From positions 1 through 24,094 of the forward strand of contig CAMLHB010000014.1 in NCBI GenBank assembly GCA_946479725.1: a stretch of DNA of 24,094 bases, read 5' to 3'. The notes beneath the pieces are model-generated. The model ran no database searches, was not told where the DNA came from, and saw only the letters and a program-made list of their open reading frames with translations. Positions within the stretch are counted from its first letter, which is position 1. Each line of letters starts with the position of its first letter. Origin of the DNA: an uncultured Actinomycetes bacterium (GTDB taxonomy: Bacteria > Actinomycetota > Thermoleophilia > Solirubrobacterales > 70-9). Both the position numbers and the translations under genes were made by a program. Shown one piece after another: positions 15,168-24,094 of the stretch.

Positions 15168-16352
15168 ATCACTTCCTTTGCCGATCTCGGCACTTCCAAG
15201 CCGGTGGTCGACGCCCTCAGCGCGCGTTCGATCGCCCAGCCGTTCCCCGTACAAGAGATGGTCATCCGCGATGCGCTCGCGGGTCGCGACCTTCTCGTCC
15301 AATCCCCGACCGGATCGGGCAAGACCCTCGCCTTCGGCGTCCCCCTGGTCGACCTGATCCGTCCCCGGGACAAGGAGCCCCAGGCCCTGATCCTGGCCCC
15401 GACCCGCGAGCTGGCCACCCAGATCGTCGCCGAGCTCTCCACCCGGGCCGAGGCTCGCGACCTCCGGATCGCCGCGGTCTACGGCGGCGTCGGGATGGGG
15501 CCCCAGATCGCCGCCGCGCGGCGGGCCGACATCCTCGTCGCCACGCCCGGCCGCCTCGAGGACCTGATCGGACGGGGCGCGGTGTCCCTGAAACGGATCC
15601 GCGTCCTCGTCCTCGACGAGGCCGATCGCATGCTCGACATGGGGTTCCGCCCCGCCGTCGATCGGATCGTCGCTCTGACTCCCGCCGAGCGTCAGACCCT
15701 GTTCTTCTCGGCCACCCTGGAGGGGGCGGCGGGCCAGGTCGCGGCCTCCTACACGCGGGACGCCCGCTCCCACACCCACTCCGAGCCCGAGCAGGCGGAG
15801 CCCAACATCGAGCACCGTTTCGTGCCGGTCGACTCCCAGGGCGCCAAGCTCGATCATCTGGTCGAGCAGCTGGCGAGTGAGGACGGAGGGCGCTCGCTCG
15901 TCTTCGTCCGCACCAAGCGCGGCGCGGACCAACTGGTCAAGCGGCTGCGGGCCCAGCGGGTCGAGGCGGTGGCGATGCACGGCGACAAGAGCCAGGGGCA
16001 GCGCGAGCGGGCGCTGGCGCGCTTCGAGAGCGGCGCCGTCGTCACCCTGGTCGCCACCGATGTCGCCGCCCGCGGGATCGACGTCCCCGACGTCGCCCGG
16101 GTGATCAACTACGACGCTCCCGAGGATCGCGAGGCCTACGTGCACCGGGTCGGCCGCACCGGACGAGCCGGGCGCACCGGCACCGGCATCAGCTTCGTCC
16201 TCGCCGACCAGGCGGGGGAGATGCGCCGGATCGCCACCAGCCTCGGCCTCGACCACGGTCTCGGAAAGCACACAGCTGCGGAGGCGACCAGTCAACCCAA
16301 GCAGCGCTCCCGTCGCAATCGACGCCGGCGACGGAGCAGGGCCGCGGCCTGA
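15168..16352 (+). CDS. DEAD-box RNA helicase with probable ATC start codon
   Basis: An ATP-dependent RNA helicase of about 394 residues. All motifs are present: Q motif (F-A-D-L-G ... PFPVQ), I (SPTGSGKT), Ia (PTRELA), Ib (TPGR), II (DEAD), III (SAT), IV (SLVFVRT), V (TDVAARGID), VI (HRVGRTGRAG). A basic tail, RRNRRRRRSRAAA, follows. Homologous sequence begins at I-T-S-F-A-D-L-G, whose first codon is ATC at 15168, 8 nt after a perfect AGGAG. The frame is open to an ATG at 14979, but that start lies inside the preceding gene and adds 63 unlike residues. GTG 15204 would remove the Q-motif aromatic. Likely role is ribosome assembly or cold adaptation. Confidence 0.9.
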   Translation: MTSFADLGTSKPVVDALSARSIAQPFPVQEMVIRDALAGRDLLVQSPTGSGKTLAFGVPLVDLIRPRDKEPQALILAPTRELATQIVAELSTRAEARDLRIAAVYGGVGMGPQIAAARRADILVATPGRLEDLIGRGAVSLKRIRVLVLDEADRMLDMGFRPAVDRIVALTPAERQTLFFSATLEGAAGQVAASYTRDARSHTHSEPEQAEPNIEHRFVPVDSQGAKLDHLVEQLASEDGGRSLVFVRTKRGADQLVKRLRAQRVEAVAMHGDKSQGQRERALARFESGAVVTLVATDVAARGIDVPDVARVINYDAPEDREAYVHRVGRTGRAGRTGTGISFVLADQAGEMRRIATSLGLDHGLGKHTAAEATSQPKQRSRRNRRRRRSRAAA

Positions 16353-16365
16353 CGGCAGGGCACGG

Positions 16366-17229
16366 ATGGAGATCGGGATCGGCCTCGCCGCAGCAGCCGC
16401 ACTGATGACCAACCTGGCATCGCTGCTGAAGCACCGTGGCTGCCAGCACACGCAGCCAGTCCGCATCAGCCGCCCGCTGGGGAGCATGCGCGGCCTCGCC
16501 GCCTCACCTTGGTTTGCCGCCGGCTGGAGCCTTGCCGCGCTGGCCTGGCTGGTCCATGTCGCGGCCCTATCGATGGCCCCGATCTCCCTCGTCCAGGCGG
16601 TGCTGGCGGGAGGCGCCGTCACCTTGGCGGTGCTCTCGCAACGCTTCTTCGGCGAGCGGGTCGAGCGGCGGCAGTGGCTGGCCTTGGCCCTCGGCGGCGG
16701 CGGCCTCGCGCTCCTCGCGGCGACGCTGCCGCACTTCCACGGCGCCGACGCCGGCTTCACCCTGGCGGGGATCGCGAGCTTCGAGGGCGGGCTGGTCCTG
16801 CTGGCGGCGGGGATCGCCCTCGCGCATCGCGCCGAGCGCCTCGCCGAGCAACGCGGAGTGCTCCTGGCCGTCCTCGCAGGGCTCCTCTTCGCACTGGCCG
16901 GGATCGCGATCAAGGCCCTCACCGGCGGCGCCGGCAGCTGGCCCCTGATCGTCTCGCTGGTCGTCCTCACCGCGGCCTGCGGCGGTCTCGCCCAATACAC
17001 GGCGATCGCCGCCCTGCAAAGCGGCGGGGCGATCGAGACGATCGGCCTGATGGGCATCATCGCCAACGCGACCCAGATCGTCGGCGGCATCCTCGTGTTC
17101 GGCGATCCGCTCTCCCCCAGCCCGCTCGGGATCACCCTCCAGATCAGCGCGCTCGCGATGGTCTGCTTCTCAGCGCTGCTGCTCCCGTCCCGGGTCGCCC
17201 CGCGCGCCCTGGCCCTGGAGCGAGCCTGA
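16366..17229 (+). CDS. DMT-superfamily (EamA/NIPA-like) membrane transporter
   Basis: A 287-residue integral membrane protein with about nine or ten hydrophobic helices in two similar halves, as in EamA-type drug/metabolite transporters and NIPA-like Mg2+ transporters. SMAPISLVQAVLAGGAVTLAV fits the paired-helix pattern of these families. There is a histidine-bearing loop, LPHFHGADAG. It begins 13 bases after the helicase stop with no terminator between, so it may be co-transcribed. Substrate unknown. Confidence 0.8.
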   Translation: MEIGIGLAAAAALMTNLASLLKHRGCQHTQPVRISRPLGSMRGLAASPWFAAGWSLAALAWLVHVAALSMAPISLVQAVLAGGAVTLAVLSQRFFGERVERRQWLALALGGGGLALLAATLPHFHGADAGFTLAGIASFEGGLVLLAAGIALAHRAERLAEQRGVLLAVLAGLLFALAGIAIKALTGGAGSWPLIVSLVVLTAACGGLAQYTAIAALQSGGAIETIGLMGIIANATQIVGGILVFGDPLSPSPLGITLQISALAMVCFSALLLPSRVAPRALALERA

Positions 17230-17285
17230 AGAAACGGCAGAGCTGGCGGCGTCCTCGGGCGGCTCAGGAATTCAGCGCCTTCCTA

Positions 17286-17359
17286 TGCCCCCGGCGGGAT
17301 TCGAACCCGCGCCGCGCGGCTTAAAAGGCCGCCGCTCTAACCAACTGAGCTACAGGGGC
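17286..17359 (-). tRNA. tRNA-Lys (anticodon TTT)
   Basis: A complete 74-nt cloverleaf on the minus strand. The acceptor GCCCCTG/CGGGGGC has one G-T pair, and the D arm is GCTC-AGTTGGTTA-GAGC. The anticodon stem is GCGGC/GCCGC with loop CTTTTAA (anticodon at 17323-17325). There is a 5-nt variable loop and a T arm GCGGG-TTCGAAT-CCCGC with discriminator A. CCA is not encoded. Confidence 0.97.
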
Positions 17360-17384
17360 GAGGTGCCCATGGTAGAGGGAGCGG

Positions 17385-19573
<2,189 letters not shown>

Positions 19574-19581
19574 GCTCTTGC

Positions 19582-19664
19582 CTCCGCCGGCATTACCCGG
19601 ATCAGGTCGAAACGGTCGGTGACCTCGATGCCACCCTCTCAGCCCTCGCGGGCTCCCGTGCATC
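19582..19664 (-). promoter_or_regulatory. TPP riboswitch (THI element) upstream of thiO-thiSG
   Basis: On the minus strand the conserved boxes appear in order: CACGGGAGCCC, GGGCTGAGAGG, and CCTGATCCGGGTAATGCCGG. These are the pyrimidine- and pyrophosphate-sensing arms of the TPP aptamer. The 3' end runs directly into GGAGG of the thiO ribosome site, so control is probably translational by masking this site when TPP is bound. A TAGCAT hexamer at 19669-19674 may be the -10 box, placing the transcription start at the aptamer edge. Confidence 0.93.
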
Positions 19665-19706
19665 TCCGATGCTACCCCTCCGCCGCCGCCGGCCGGGGCC
19701 TCTGGC

Positions 19707-19712
19707 CATAAT
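19707..19712 (+). promoter_or_regulatory. -10 box of leaderless thiE
   Basis: CATAAT is followed by exactly six bases and then ATG 19719, the spacing expected when transcription begins at the start codon. No Shine-Dalgarno precedes thiE. It therefore escapes the TPP riboswitch that controls the divergent thiO. Confidence 0.6.
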
Positions 19713-19718
19713 CCGGCT

Positions 19719-20405
19719 ATGAGCCTGTCCCTGCCTGAGGGCGACGGACCGCTGCGCCGCGAGCGCCTGCGCACCGCCCGCCTCTACTTCGTCTGCGAGG
19801 CGCGCCCCACCTCCGACCTAGAAGCGCTGCTGCGCGCGGCGCTGACGGGCGGCGCCGACATCGTCCAGCTGCGTGAGAAGGAGCTGGGACGGGCTGAGAT
19901 CGAGCGCGCAGCCGAGACCTTCCGCCGCATCGCCGACACCTTCAGCGCCCTCTTCATCCTCAACGACGACCCCGAGCTGGCCCGCGCCTGCGACGCCGAC
20001 GGCGTCCACGTCGGCCAGGACGATGTCAGCGCCGAGCAGGCGCGGGAGCTGCTGGGACCGGACGCGATCGTCGGCCTCTCGACCCACTCCGAGGAGCAGA
20101 TCGCCGCCAGCGAGGGCCGTCCCGTCGATTACATAAGCGTGGGTCCGATCTGGGAGACGCCGACCAAAGAGGGGCGGCCGGGGGTCGGGCTCGAGTTGAT
20201 CACCCACGCCGCCGAGCGCTGTCCCCATCCCTTCTTCGCGATCGGCGGTATCGACGCCGGCAACGCCGCGCAGGTGGTCGAGGCCGGGGCCGAGCGGCTT
20301 TGCGTGGTGCGGGCGATCCGCGACGCCGCCGACCCCGAGGCCGCGGCGAGCGAGCTGCGCCAGGCCTTCGCCGCCGGCGAGAGGGGCGTGGCGCCCGGTG
20401 GCTGA
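19719..20405 (+). CDS. thiE: Thiamine-phosphate synthase ThiE
   Basis: Couples HMP pyrophosphate with the thiazole phosphate to give thiamine phosphate. The 228-residue TIM barrel has DIVQLREKEL, LFILNDDPELA, GVHVGQDDVS, IVGLSTHSEEQI, DYISVGPIWETPTK and FFAIGGID with a late VVRAI, all standard ThiE landmarks. The N-terminal 22 residues are an extension relative to short ThiE proteins. ATG 19719 fits a leaderless mRNA. Its end overlaps the next gene by 8 nt, so thiE leads a three-gene operon. Confidence 0.95.
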   Translation: MSLSLPEGDGPLRRERLRTARLYFVCEARPTSDLEALLRAALTGGADIVQLREKELGRAEIERAAETFRRIADTFSALFILNDDPELARACDADGVHVGQDDVSAEQARELLGPDAIVGLSTHSEEQIAASEGRPVDYISVGPIWETPTKEGRPGVGLELITHAAERCPHPFFAIGGIDAGNAAQVVEAGAERLCVVRAIRDAADPEAAASELRQAFAAGERGVAPGG

Positions 20406-20889
20406 GCGCCCGGTAAAGCGCAAGCAGCGTGGGAGCGAGCGGATGGCCGCCGGCTACGCCAAGGCCGAGCAGCGCAACCAGGAAGCGCGCGAGGCGCTGA
20501 AGCCGCTGGCCGAGGGAGAGCGGCCCACCGTCGTCACCGTCGGCGCCGTCGTCTCCGCCCTGATCGTGCTCTCGATCGTCGTCGGCTACGCCGCCGGCGC
20601 GAAGGTCAACGGCGAACAGCCGAAACTGGCGCAGGTGGTGGCGCCGGCGGTGATCATGGGGATGATGGCCTGGGGGATGTGGCACGCCCGCTACTGGGCC
20701 GTGCTCGGCTTCCAGCTGGTCCTCGTGATCGTCCTCTTCAGCGCCTTCTTCGGCCTTCTCGTCGGCGCCTCCAGCGTCGGCCAGGTGATCGGCACCCTCG
20801 CCCTGCTCGCCGTCGCCGGCACCTTCTTCTACTTCATGGTCAAGGCGATGGCGCGGATCCAGATGCCGACCCGGGTCCCGAGGGACTGA
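20398..20889 (+). CDS. Four-helix membrane protein of unknown function
   Basis: A 163-residue protein from GTG 20398, overlapping thiE by 8 nt. A highly basic N-terminus (VKRKQRGSERMAAGYAKAEQ, residues 6-25) precedes four transmembrane helices at about 45-67, 79-95, 101-122 and 128-148. The middle loop is short and the C-terminus ends IQMPTRVPRD. I do not recognise the family. The tight coupling to thiE and to the following coiled-coil gene (4-nt gap) suggests joint expression, which does not by itself imply a thiamine role. Confidence 0.75.
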   Translation: MAERPVKRKQRGSERMAAGYAKAEQRNQEAREALKPLAEGERPTVVTVGAVVSALIVLSIVVGYAAGAKVNGEQPKLAQVVAPAVIMGMMAWGMWHARYWAVLGFQLVLVIVLFSAFFGLLVGASSVGQVIGTLALLAVAGTFFYFMVKAMARIQMPTRVPRD

Positions 20890-20893
20890 GCGC

Positions 20894-21298
20894 GTGAGCC
20901 CGAGCATCCCCTCCCTCGGCGGCGTCGCCGGCTTCCCGGCCGACGCGATCGCGGCGCTGCGCAAGCTGCCGGAGATCGCCGAGAACACGCGGGCGATGAA
21001 AGAGCACACGGCGGCGCTGGAGCGGGTCGCCGCGGCGCTCGACCGGGTCGCCGCCGACACCGACGCGCTGCCGGCGATGCGCGAGGACATCAAACGGGTC
21101 GGCGAGCTGCCGGAGATTCTCGACCGGCTGGAAGGCGGCATCGAGCGGCTCGACAAGGGAATCGACCAGCTCAGCGAGCTGATGGAGCGGATTCTCGTCG
21201 GCATCGACGGCCTCAACTCGAGCGTCGAGACGCTGCAGGGTGCCGTCGGGCCGTTGGGCCGGCTCGCCGGCCGAGTCCCCGGCCAGAAGAAGGGCTAG
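20894..21298 (+). CDS. Small coiled-coil protein of unknown function
   Basis: A 134-residue soluble protein from GTG 20894. Residues 25-110 are heptad-like and rich in leucine, alanine and charged residues (LRKLPEIAENTRAMKEHTAA ... LEGGIERLDKGIDQLSELME), predicting a long helical coiled coil. It ends in a short basic GRVPGQKKG. No enzyme motif is visible. It begins 4 nt after the membrane-protein stop, so the two may form a complex; this is inference. Confidence 0.75.
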   Translation: MSPSIPSLGGVAGFPADAIAALRKLPEIAENTRAMKEHTAALERVAAALDRVAADTDALPAMREDIKRVGELPEILDRLEGGIERLDKGIDQLSELMERILVGIDGLNSSVETLQGAVGPLGRLAGRVPGQKKG

Positions 21299-21342
21299 CG
21301 GCCGGGGCCGCCCACCGGTCCCCTTCTATAGGCTCGTAGCGC

Positions 21343-22713
21343 ATGGCCGACTCCTTCGACCAGATCGTCATCGGCGGGGGCCCGGGCGGGTACGTCGCCG
21401 CCATCCGCGCCGCCCAGCTGGGTCAGAAGACGGCCGTCGTCGAGCGCGACAAAGCCGGCGGCCGCTGCCTCAACTACGCCTGCATCCCGGCGAAGACGGT
21501 GCTCCGCACCGCCGAGATCTTCCACGAGGCGCAGGCCTCGGCCGAGCTCGGGGTCGTCGGCAACGACGTCCAGCTCGACTGGGAGGCGCTGCAGAAGCGC
21601 CGCGCCGACGTCTCCGCCCAGCTGACCGGCGGCGTCGAAGGGCTCTGGAAGAAGAACAAGATCGAGTTCATCCACGGCGACGGCTCGCTGACCGCCGAGG
21701 GCAACGTCAAGGTCGGCGACGAGGTCTTCGAGGCGAAAGCGGTGACCCTCGCAACCGGCTCGGTGGCGCTGCCGATCCCGGGGGTCGAGTTCGGCGGCCG
21801 CGTGGTCGACACCTGGGGCGCCTGGTCCCTGCCCGAGCGCCCGAGCCGGATCGCCGTCGTCGGCGCCGGCGCCTCCGGGGCCGAGCTCGCCTCCGCCTAC
21901 GCCCGCTTCGGCACCGAGGTGCTGCTGATCGAGATGCTCGACCAGATCCTCCCCGCCGAGGACAAGGACATGGCCAAGGTCGTGGAACGCGTCTTCAAGA
22001 AACAGGGGATCGAGATCTCGACCGGGGCGCCGGTGGAGAACGTCGAGGCTGGGGACGGATCGGTGAAGTTCACCTACGGCGAGAACAGCGCCGAGGTCGA
22101 CTACCTCTGCATCGCCGGCGGCCGGGCCCCCGACACCGAGGGCCTTGGGCTGGAGGAGGCCGGGGTCGAGCTGGAGGAGGGCGGCCGCAAAATCAAGGTC
22201 GACGAGTTCCAGCGGACCACCAACCAGAAGGTCTTCGCGATCGGCGACCTCGTCAACCGCAAGGCGCTCGCCCACAAGGCCTCCGAGGAGGGCGTGATCG
22301 CGGTCGAGGCCGCGGCCGGCGTCGAGACCCACCCGGTCGACCAGGAGCTGATGGTCGGCGCCACCTTCTGCCAGCCGCAGGTCGCCAGCGTCGGCCTCAC
22401 CGAGGCGCAGGCCAAGGAGGCCGGCCACGAGGTCAAGGTCGGCAAGCAGAAAATCGCCGCCGAGGGCGCCGGCATCGTCTACGACGACAAGGACGGTCTC
22501 GTCAAGCTCGTCGTCGACGCCAAGTACGGCGAGGTCCTCGGCGCCCACGTCGTCGGCAACCGCGCCTGCGACATGATCGCCGAGCTGGTCGCGACGATGG
22601 CACTCGAGGGCGGCTACCAGGAGCTCTCGCGAATCGTCCACCCGCACCCGACGGTGTCGGAGGCGGTCTTGGACGCAGCGCGCGCCGTCGACGGCTGGGC
22701 GATCCACGCCTGA
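21343..22713 (+). CDS. lpdA: Dihydrolipoyl dehydrogenase (E3)
   Basis: Reoxidises dihydrolipoamide of 2-oxoacid dehydrogenase complexes using FAD and NAD+. The 456-residue protein has the FAD loop GGGPGGYVAA and the redox disulfide in RCLNYACIPAK (C42, C47). It also has the NAD loop VVGAGASGAELA, the second FAD motif VFAIGDLV, and the dimer-interface catalytic pair H435/E440 in HPHPTVSEA. No strong Shine-Dalgarno is present; TATAGG/TAGGCT at 21327-21334 may be the -10 of a nearly leaderless mRNA. The E1 alpha gene 1.2 kb downstream fits one complex. Confidence 0.95.
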   Translation: MADSFDQIVIGGGPGGYVAAIRAAQLGQKTAVVERDKAGGRCLNYACIPAKTVLRTAEIFHEAQASAELGVVGNDVQLDWEALQKRRADVSAQLTGGVEGLWKKNKIEFIHGDGSLTAEGNVKVGDEVFEAKAVTLATGSVALPIPGVEFGGRVVDTWGAWSLPERPSRIAVVGAGASGAELASAYARFGTEVLLIEMLDQILPAEDKDMAKVVERVFKKQGIEISTGAPVENVEAGDGSVKFTYGENSAEVDYLCIAGGRAPDTEGLGLEEAGVELEEGGRKIKVDEFQRTTNQKVFAIGDLVNRKALAHKASEEGVIAVEAAAGVETHPVDQELMVGATFCQPQVASVGLTEAQAKEAGHEVKVGKQKIAAEGAGIVYDDKDGLVKLVVDAKYGEVLGAHVVGNRACDMIAELVATMALEGGYQELSRIVHPHPTVSEAVLDAARAVDGWAIHA

Positions 22714-22717
22714 GCCC

Positions 22718-23194
22718 ATGCGGTTGCCTTCAGAGCGAGCGAGGGGTCTAGCGCTCACCATCGCGGTGGCCGTTGCAGGCGTCCTAGCTCTACAAAGCTG
22801 CGGCGGCACGAAGACGCTCAGCGAGGAAGAAACCAAGCAACTGCTCCGCCAGCTTCCCTACCGCTTCGAGTTCCGATCGGTTGCCGATCCCGCAGGAGCG
22901 AGCGGCGCCGTTGCGGGGACTGCTTACGGCCCCCACCACACGGTCTTGCGATTCGGGGTCTCCCTTGGCCGGGGAGGCGCGCCCGTCTCGCTCGGTCCCC
23001 ACTCAGACCTGGCCGACGCGACCGGGGGCGAGACGTTCCGCGTGACGGGCGACAACACCCTCATCGTCGGCGACAAGCTGAGGTTCAACCCGCGGATCAA
23101 AACCAGGGCCCAATGGCACACGGTTACCGACATGCACGTCGACATCGAGGAGAAGCTGTGCCGGGCGACGGAAGGGCACGCGTGCCCGATCTGA
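22718..23194 (+). CDS. Small lipoprotein of unknown function
   Basis: A 158-residue protein starting 4 nt after lpdA. The N-terminus MRLPSERARG is followed by a hydrophobic stretch and a lipobox ending LQSC (C28), so it should be lipid-anchored outside the cytoplasmic membrane. The mature part has a YRFEFRSVADPAG beginning and a C-terminal pair of cysteines (EKLCRATEGHAC). No known domain is recognised. It is probably co-transcribed with lpdA. Confidence 0.75.
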   Translation: MRLPSERARGLALTIAVAVAGVLALQSCGGTKTLSEEETKQLLRQLPYRFEFRSVADPAGASGAVAGTAYGPHHTVLRFGVSLGRGGAPVSLGPHSDLADATGGETFRVTGDNTLIVGDKLRFNPRIKTRAQWHTVTDMHVDIEEKLCRATEGHACPI

Positions 23195-23204
23195 GGATTG
23201 ACGG

Positions 23205-23798
23205 GTGAGCAGTCGCGCCACCTTCTACTTCGACCTCGGCTCCCCCTACGCGTACCTCGCGGCGGAGCGGATCAGCGGCCTCTTCGCCGAGGCGGAGCTG
23301 GAGCAGCCGGAGTGGCAGCCGGTGCTGCTCGGGGGCCTGTTCGCGCGCTTCGACCGCGGGTCGTGGTCGGAAACGCCGGCGCGGGCGGAGGGGATGGCGG
23401 AGATCGAGCGGCGGGCGGGCGAGTACGGGCTGCCGCCGATCGCCTGGCCGAAGCCGTGGCCCGGCGACGGGCTGGTGGCGATGCGGGCGGCGACCTTCGC
23501 CAAGCAGACCGGGCGCACCATCGCCTTCTCCCTCGCCGCCTTCCGCCAGGCCTTCGCCGCCGGCCGCGACCTCAGCGACGTCGACAACGTGACGATCGCC
23601 GGCGCCGCCTGCGAGATGCACCCGCGGGCGCTGATGAAAGCGGTCGAAACGAGGGTCGTCAAAGACGCGCTGCGCGAGGCGACCGACCGGGCCGGCGACC
23701 TCGGCGTCGAAGGTGTCCCCGCGGTCGTCGTCGACGGCGAGGTCTTCTGGGGCGACGACCGCCTCGAGGAAGCGGTCGCAGCCGCGAGCCGCGTCTAG
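23205..23798 (+). CDS. DsbA-family / 2-hydroxychromene-2-carboxylate isomerase-like protein
   Basis: A 197-residue thioredoxin-fold protein with an inserted helical domain, from GTG 23205. ATFYFDLGSPYAYLAAERI is the signature start of HCCA isomerase/kappa-GST proteins, in which the S-P-Y serine replaces the DsbA cysteine. The C-terminal GVEGVPAVVVDGEVFWGDDRL contains the cis-proline loop and the G-x-D-R-L that closes the fold. No signal peptide, so cytoplasmic. The substrate is not predictable; relatives act in naphthalene degradation or glutathione chemistry. Confidence 0.88.
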   Translation: MSSRATFYFDLGSPYAYLAAERISGLFAEAELEQPEWQPVLLGGLFARFDRGSWSETPARAEGMAEIERRAGEYGLPPIAWPKPWPGDGLVAMRAATFAKQTGRTIAFSLAAFRQAFAAGRDLSDVDNVTIAGAACEMHPRALMKAVETRVVKDALREATDRAGDLGVEGVPAVVVDGEVFWGDDRLEEAVAAASRV

Positions 23799-23812
23799 TC
23801 CAGGCACCCCCT

Positions 23813-23865
23813 CCGAACTGAATCAACTTCGCTACCTGCCGGGTAGCCAAATTGATGCAGTTCGG
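23813..23865. repeat. 53-bp nested hairpin between the isomerase and E1 alpha genes
   Basis: From outside in, CCGAACTG/CAGTTCGG (8 bp), a 1x1 mismatch, ATCAA/TTGAT (5 bp), CTTC opposite CAAA (two pairs and two mismatches) and GCTACC/GGTAGC (6 bp) close a 5-nt loop. The arms are exactly equal in length. It may be a terminator, a cruciform or a regulator site. Its right arm overlaps the expected -35 region of the next gene. Confidence 0.8.
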
Positions 23866-23882
23866 CCGTGAGGGATGTCATC

Positions 23883-23888
23883 TAAGGT
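23883..23888 (+). promoter_or_regulatory. -10 box of the leaderless E1 alpha gene
   Basis: TAAGGT, then six bases, then ATG 23895: the same spacing as at thiE. No Shine-Dalgarno is present. Confidence 0.55.
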
Positions 23889-23894
23889 GACTCG

Positions 23895-24094
23895 ATGGCT
23901 GAGTTGCCTGACGCTGCCACCTGTTACGAGCTGCTTGCGCGGATGGCGCTGATCCGCCGCTTCGAGGAGGAGGCGGGGCGCCAGTACCAGCGGGCGCGGG
24001 CGGGGGGATTCCTGCACCTGGCGATCGGCGAGGAGGCGACGATCGTCGGCACCACCTCGGTGATGCGCGACGTGGACTTCCTCATCGGCACCTA
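23895..24094 (+). CDS. 2-oxoacid (pyruvate/branched-chain) dehydrogenase E1 alpha, 3'-truncated
   Basis: The first 66 residues of a thiamine-diphosphate-dependent E1 alpha subunit. ALIRRFEEEAGRQYQRAR followed by GGFLHLAIGEEATIVGTTSV is the typical N-terminal region of pyruvate/acetoin-type E1 alpha, before the ThDP-binding domain. The substrate cannot be fixed from this part. The ATG is placed by the leaderless -10 box and by the family start. The gene runs off the window end. With lpdA upstream it points to a 2-oxoacid dehydrogenase locus that uses the cofactor made by the thi genes. Confidence 0.9.
   Translation, partial: MAELPDAATCYELLARMALIRRFEEEAGRQYQRARAGGFLHLAIGEEATIVGTTSVMRDVDFLIGT

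Noticed and set aside
17230..17285. Terminator after the DMT transporter
   Set aside because: No stem longer than four or five pairs could be found in this gap.

Overview
The window is about 70% G+C and reads as chromosomal DNA of a high-GC actinobacterium. Three features suggest the class Thermoleophilia (Solirubrobacterales-like): the style of the housekeeping proteins, the many leaderless promoters, and three copies of a small secreted-protein family with signal peptides of a type I associate with that group. The taxonomic call is inference; no rRNA is present.

Left part (1-12088): a purine-biosynthesis locus split by accessory genes. It starts inside purL. Between purL and purF lie a DHA2-type MFS exporter diverging from a TetR regulator, a frameshifted secreted-protein gene, a second TetR gene diverging from a cupin gene, and an intact secreted-protein gene. 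After purF come a third secreted-protein gene and a CopD-like membrane protein on the minus strand, then the overlapping pair purN-purH. PurL, PurF, PurN and PurH together cover five steps of the route to IMP. A stretch of about 75 bases after the first tetR looks like the vestigial C-terminus of a MalK/UgpC-type ABC ATPase.

Middle part (12089-17359): an unrecognised membrane protein, a LOG-family nucleotide hydrolase, an arylsulfotransferase-like lipoprotein, a DEAD-box RNA helicase whose best start is a non-standard ATC codon, a DMT-superfamily transporter, and tRNA-Lys(TTT).

Right part (17385-21298): thiamine genes. On the minus strand a TPP riboswitch precedes thiO, which overlaps an in-frame thiS-thiG fusion by 4 nt. 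On the plus strand a leaderless thiE is followed by a membrane protein and a coiled-coil protein in tight succession. ThiO, ThiS-ThiG and ThiE cover glycine oxidation, thiazole formation and coupling to the pyrimidine. The last part (21343-24094) holds dihydrolipoyl dehydrogenase, a lipoprotein, a DsbA-family isomerase and the start of a 2-oxoacid dehydrogenase E1 alpha gene.

The most unusual signals are palindromic DNA elements. Two sit in frame inside thiO. The first has a second copy just upstream of purN, and its 15-bp hairpin core is exactly reverse-complemented there while the flank keeps its orientation. This resembles the protein-coding palindromic elements known from Rickettsia. A 53-bp nested hairpin precedes the E1 alpha gene, and palindromic operators lie in both TetR divergons.
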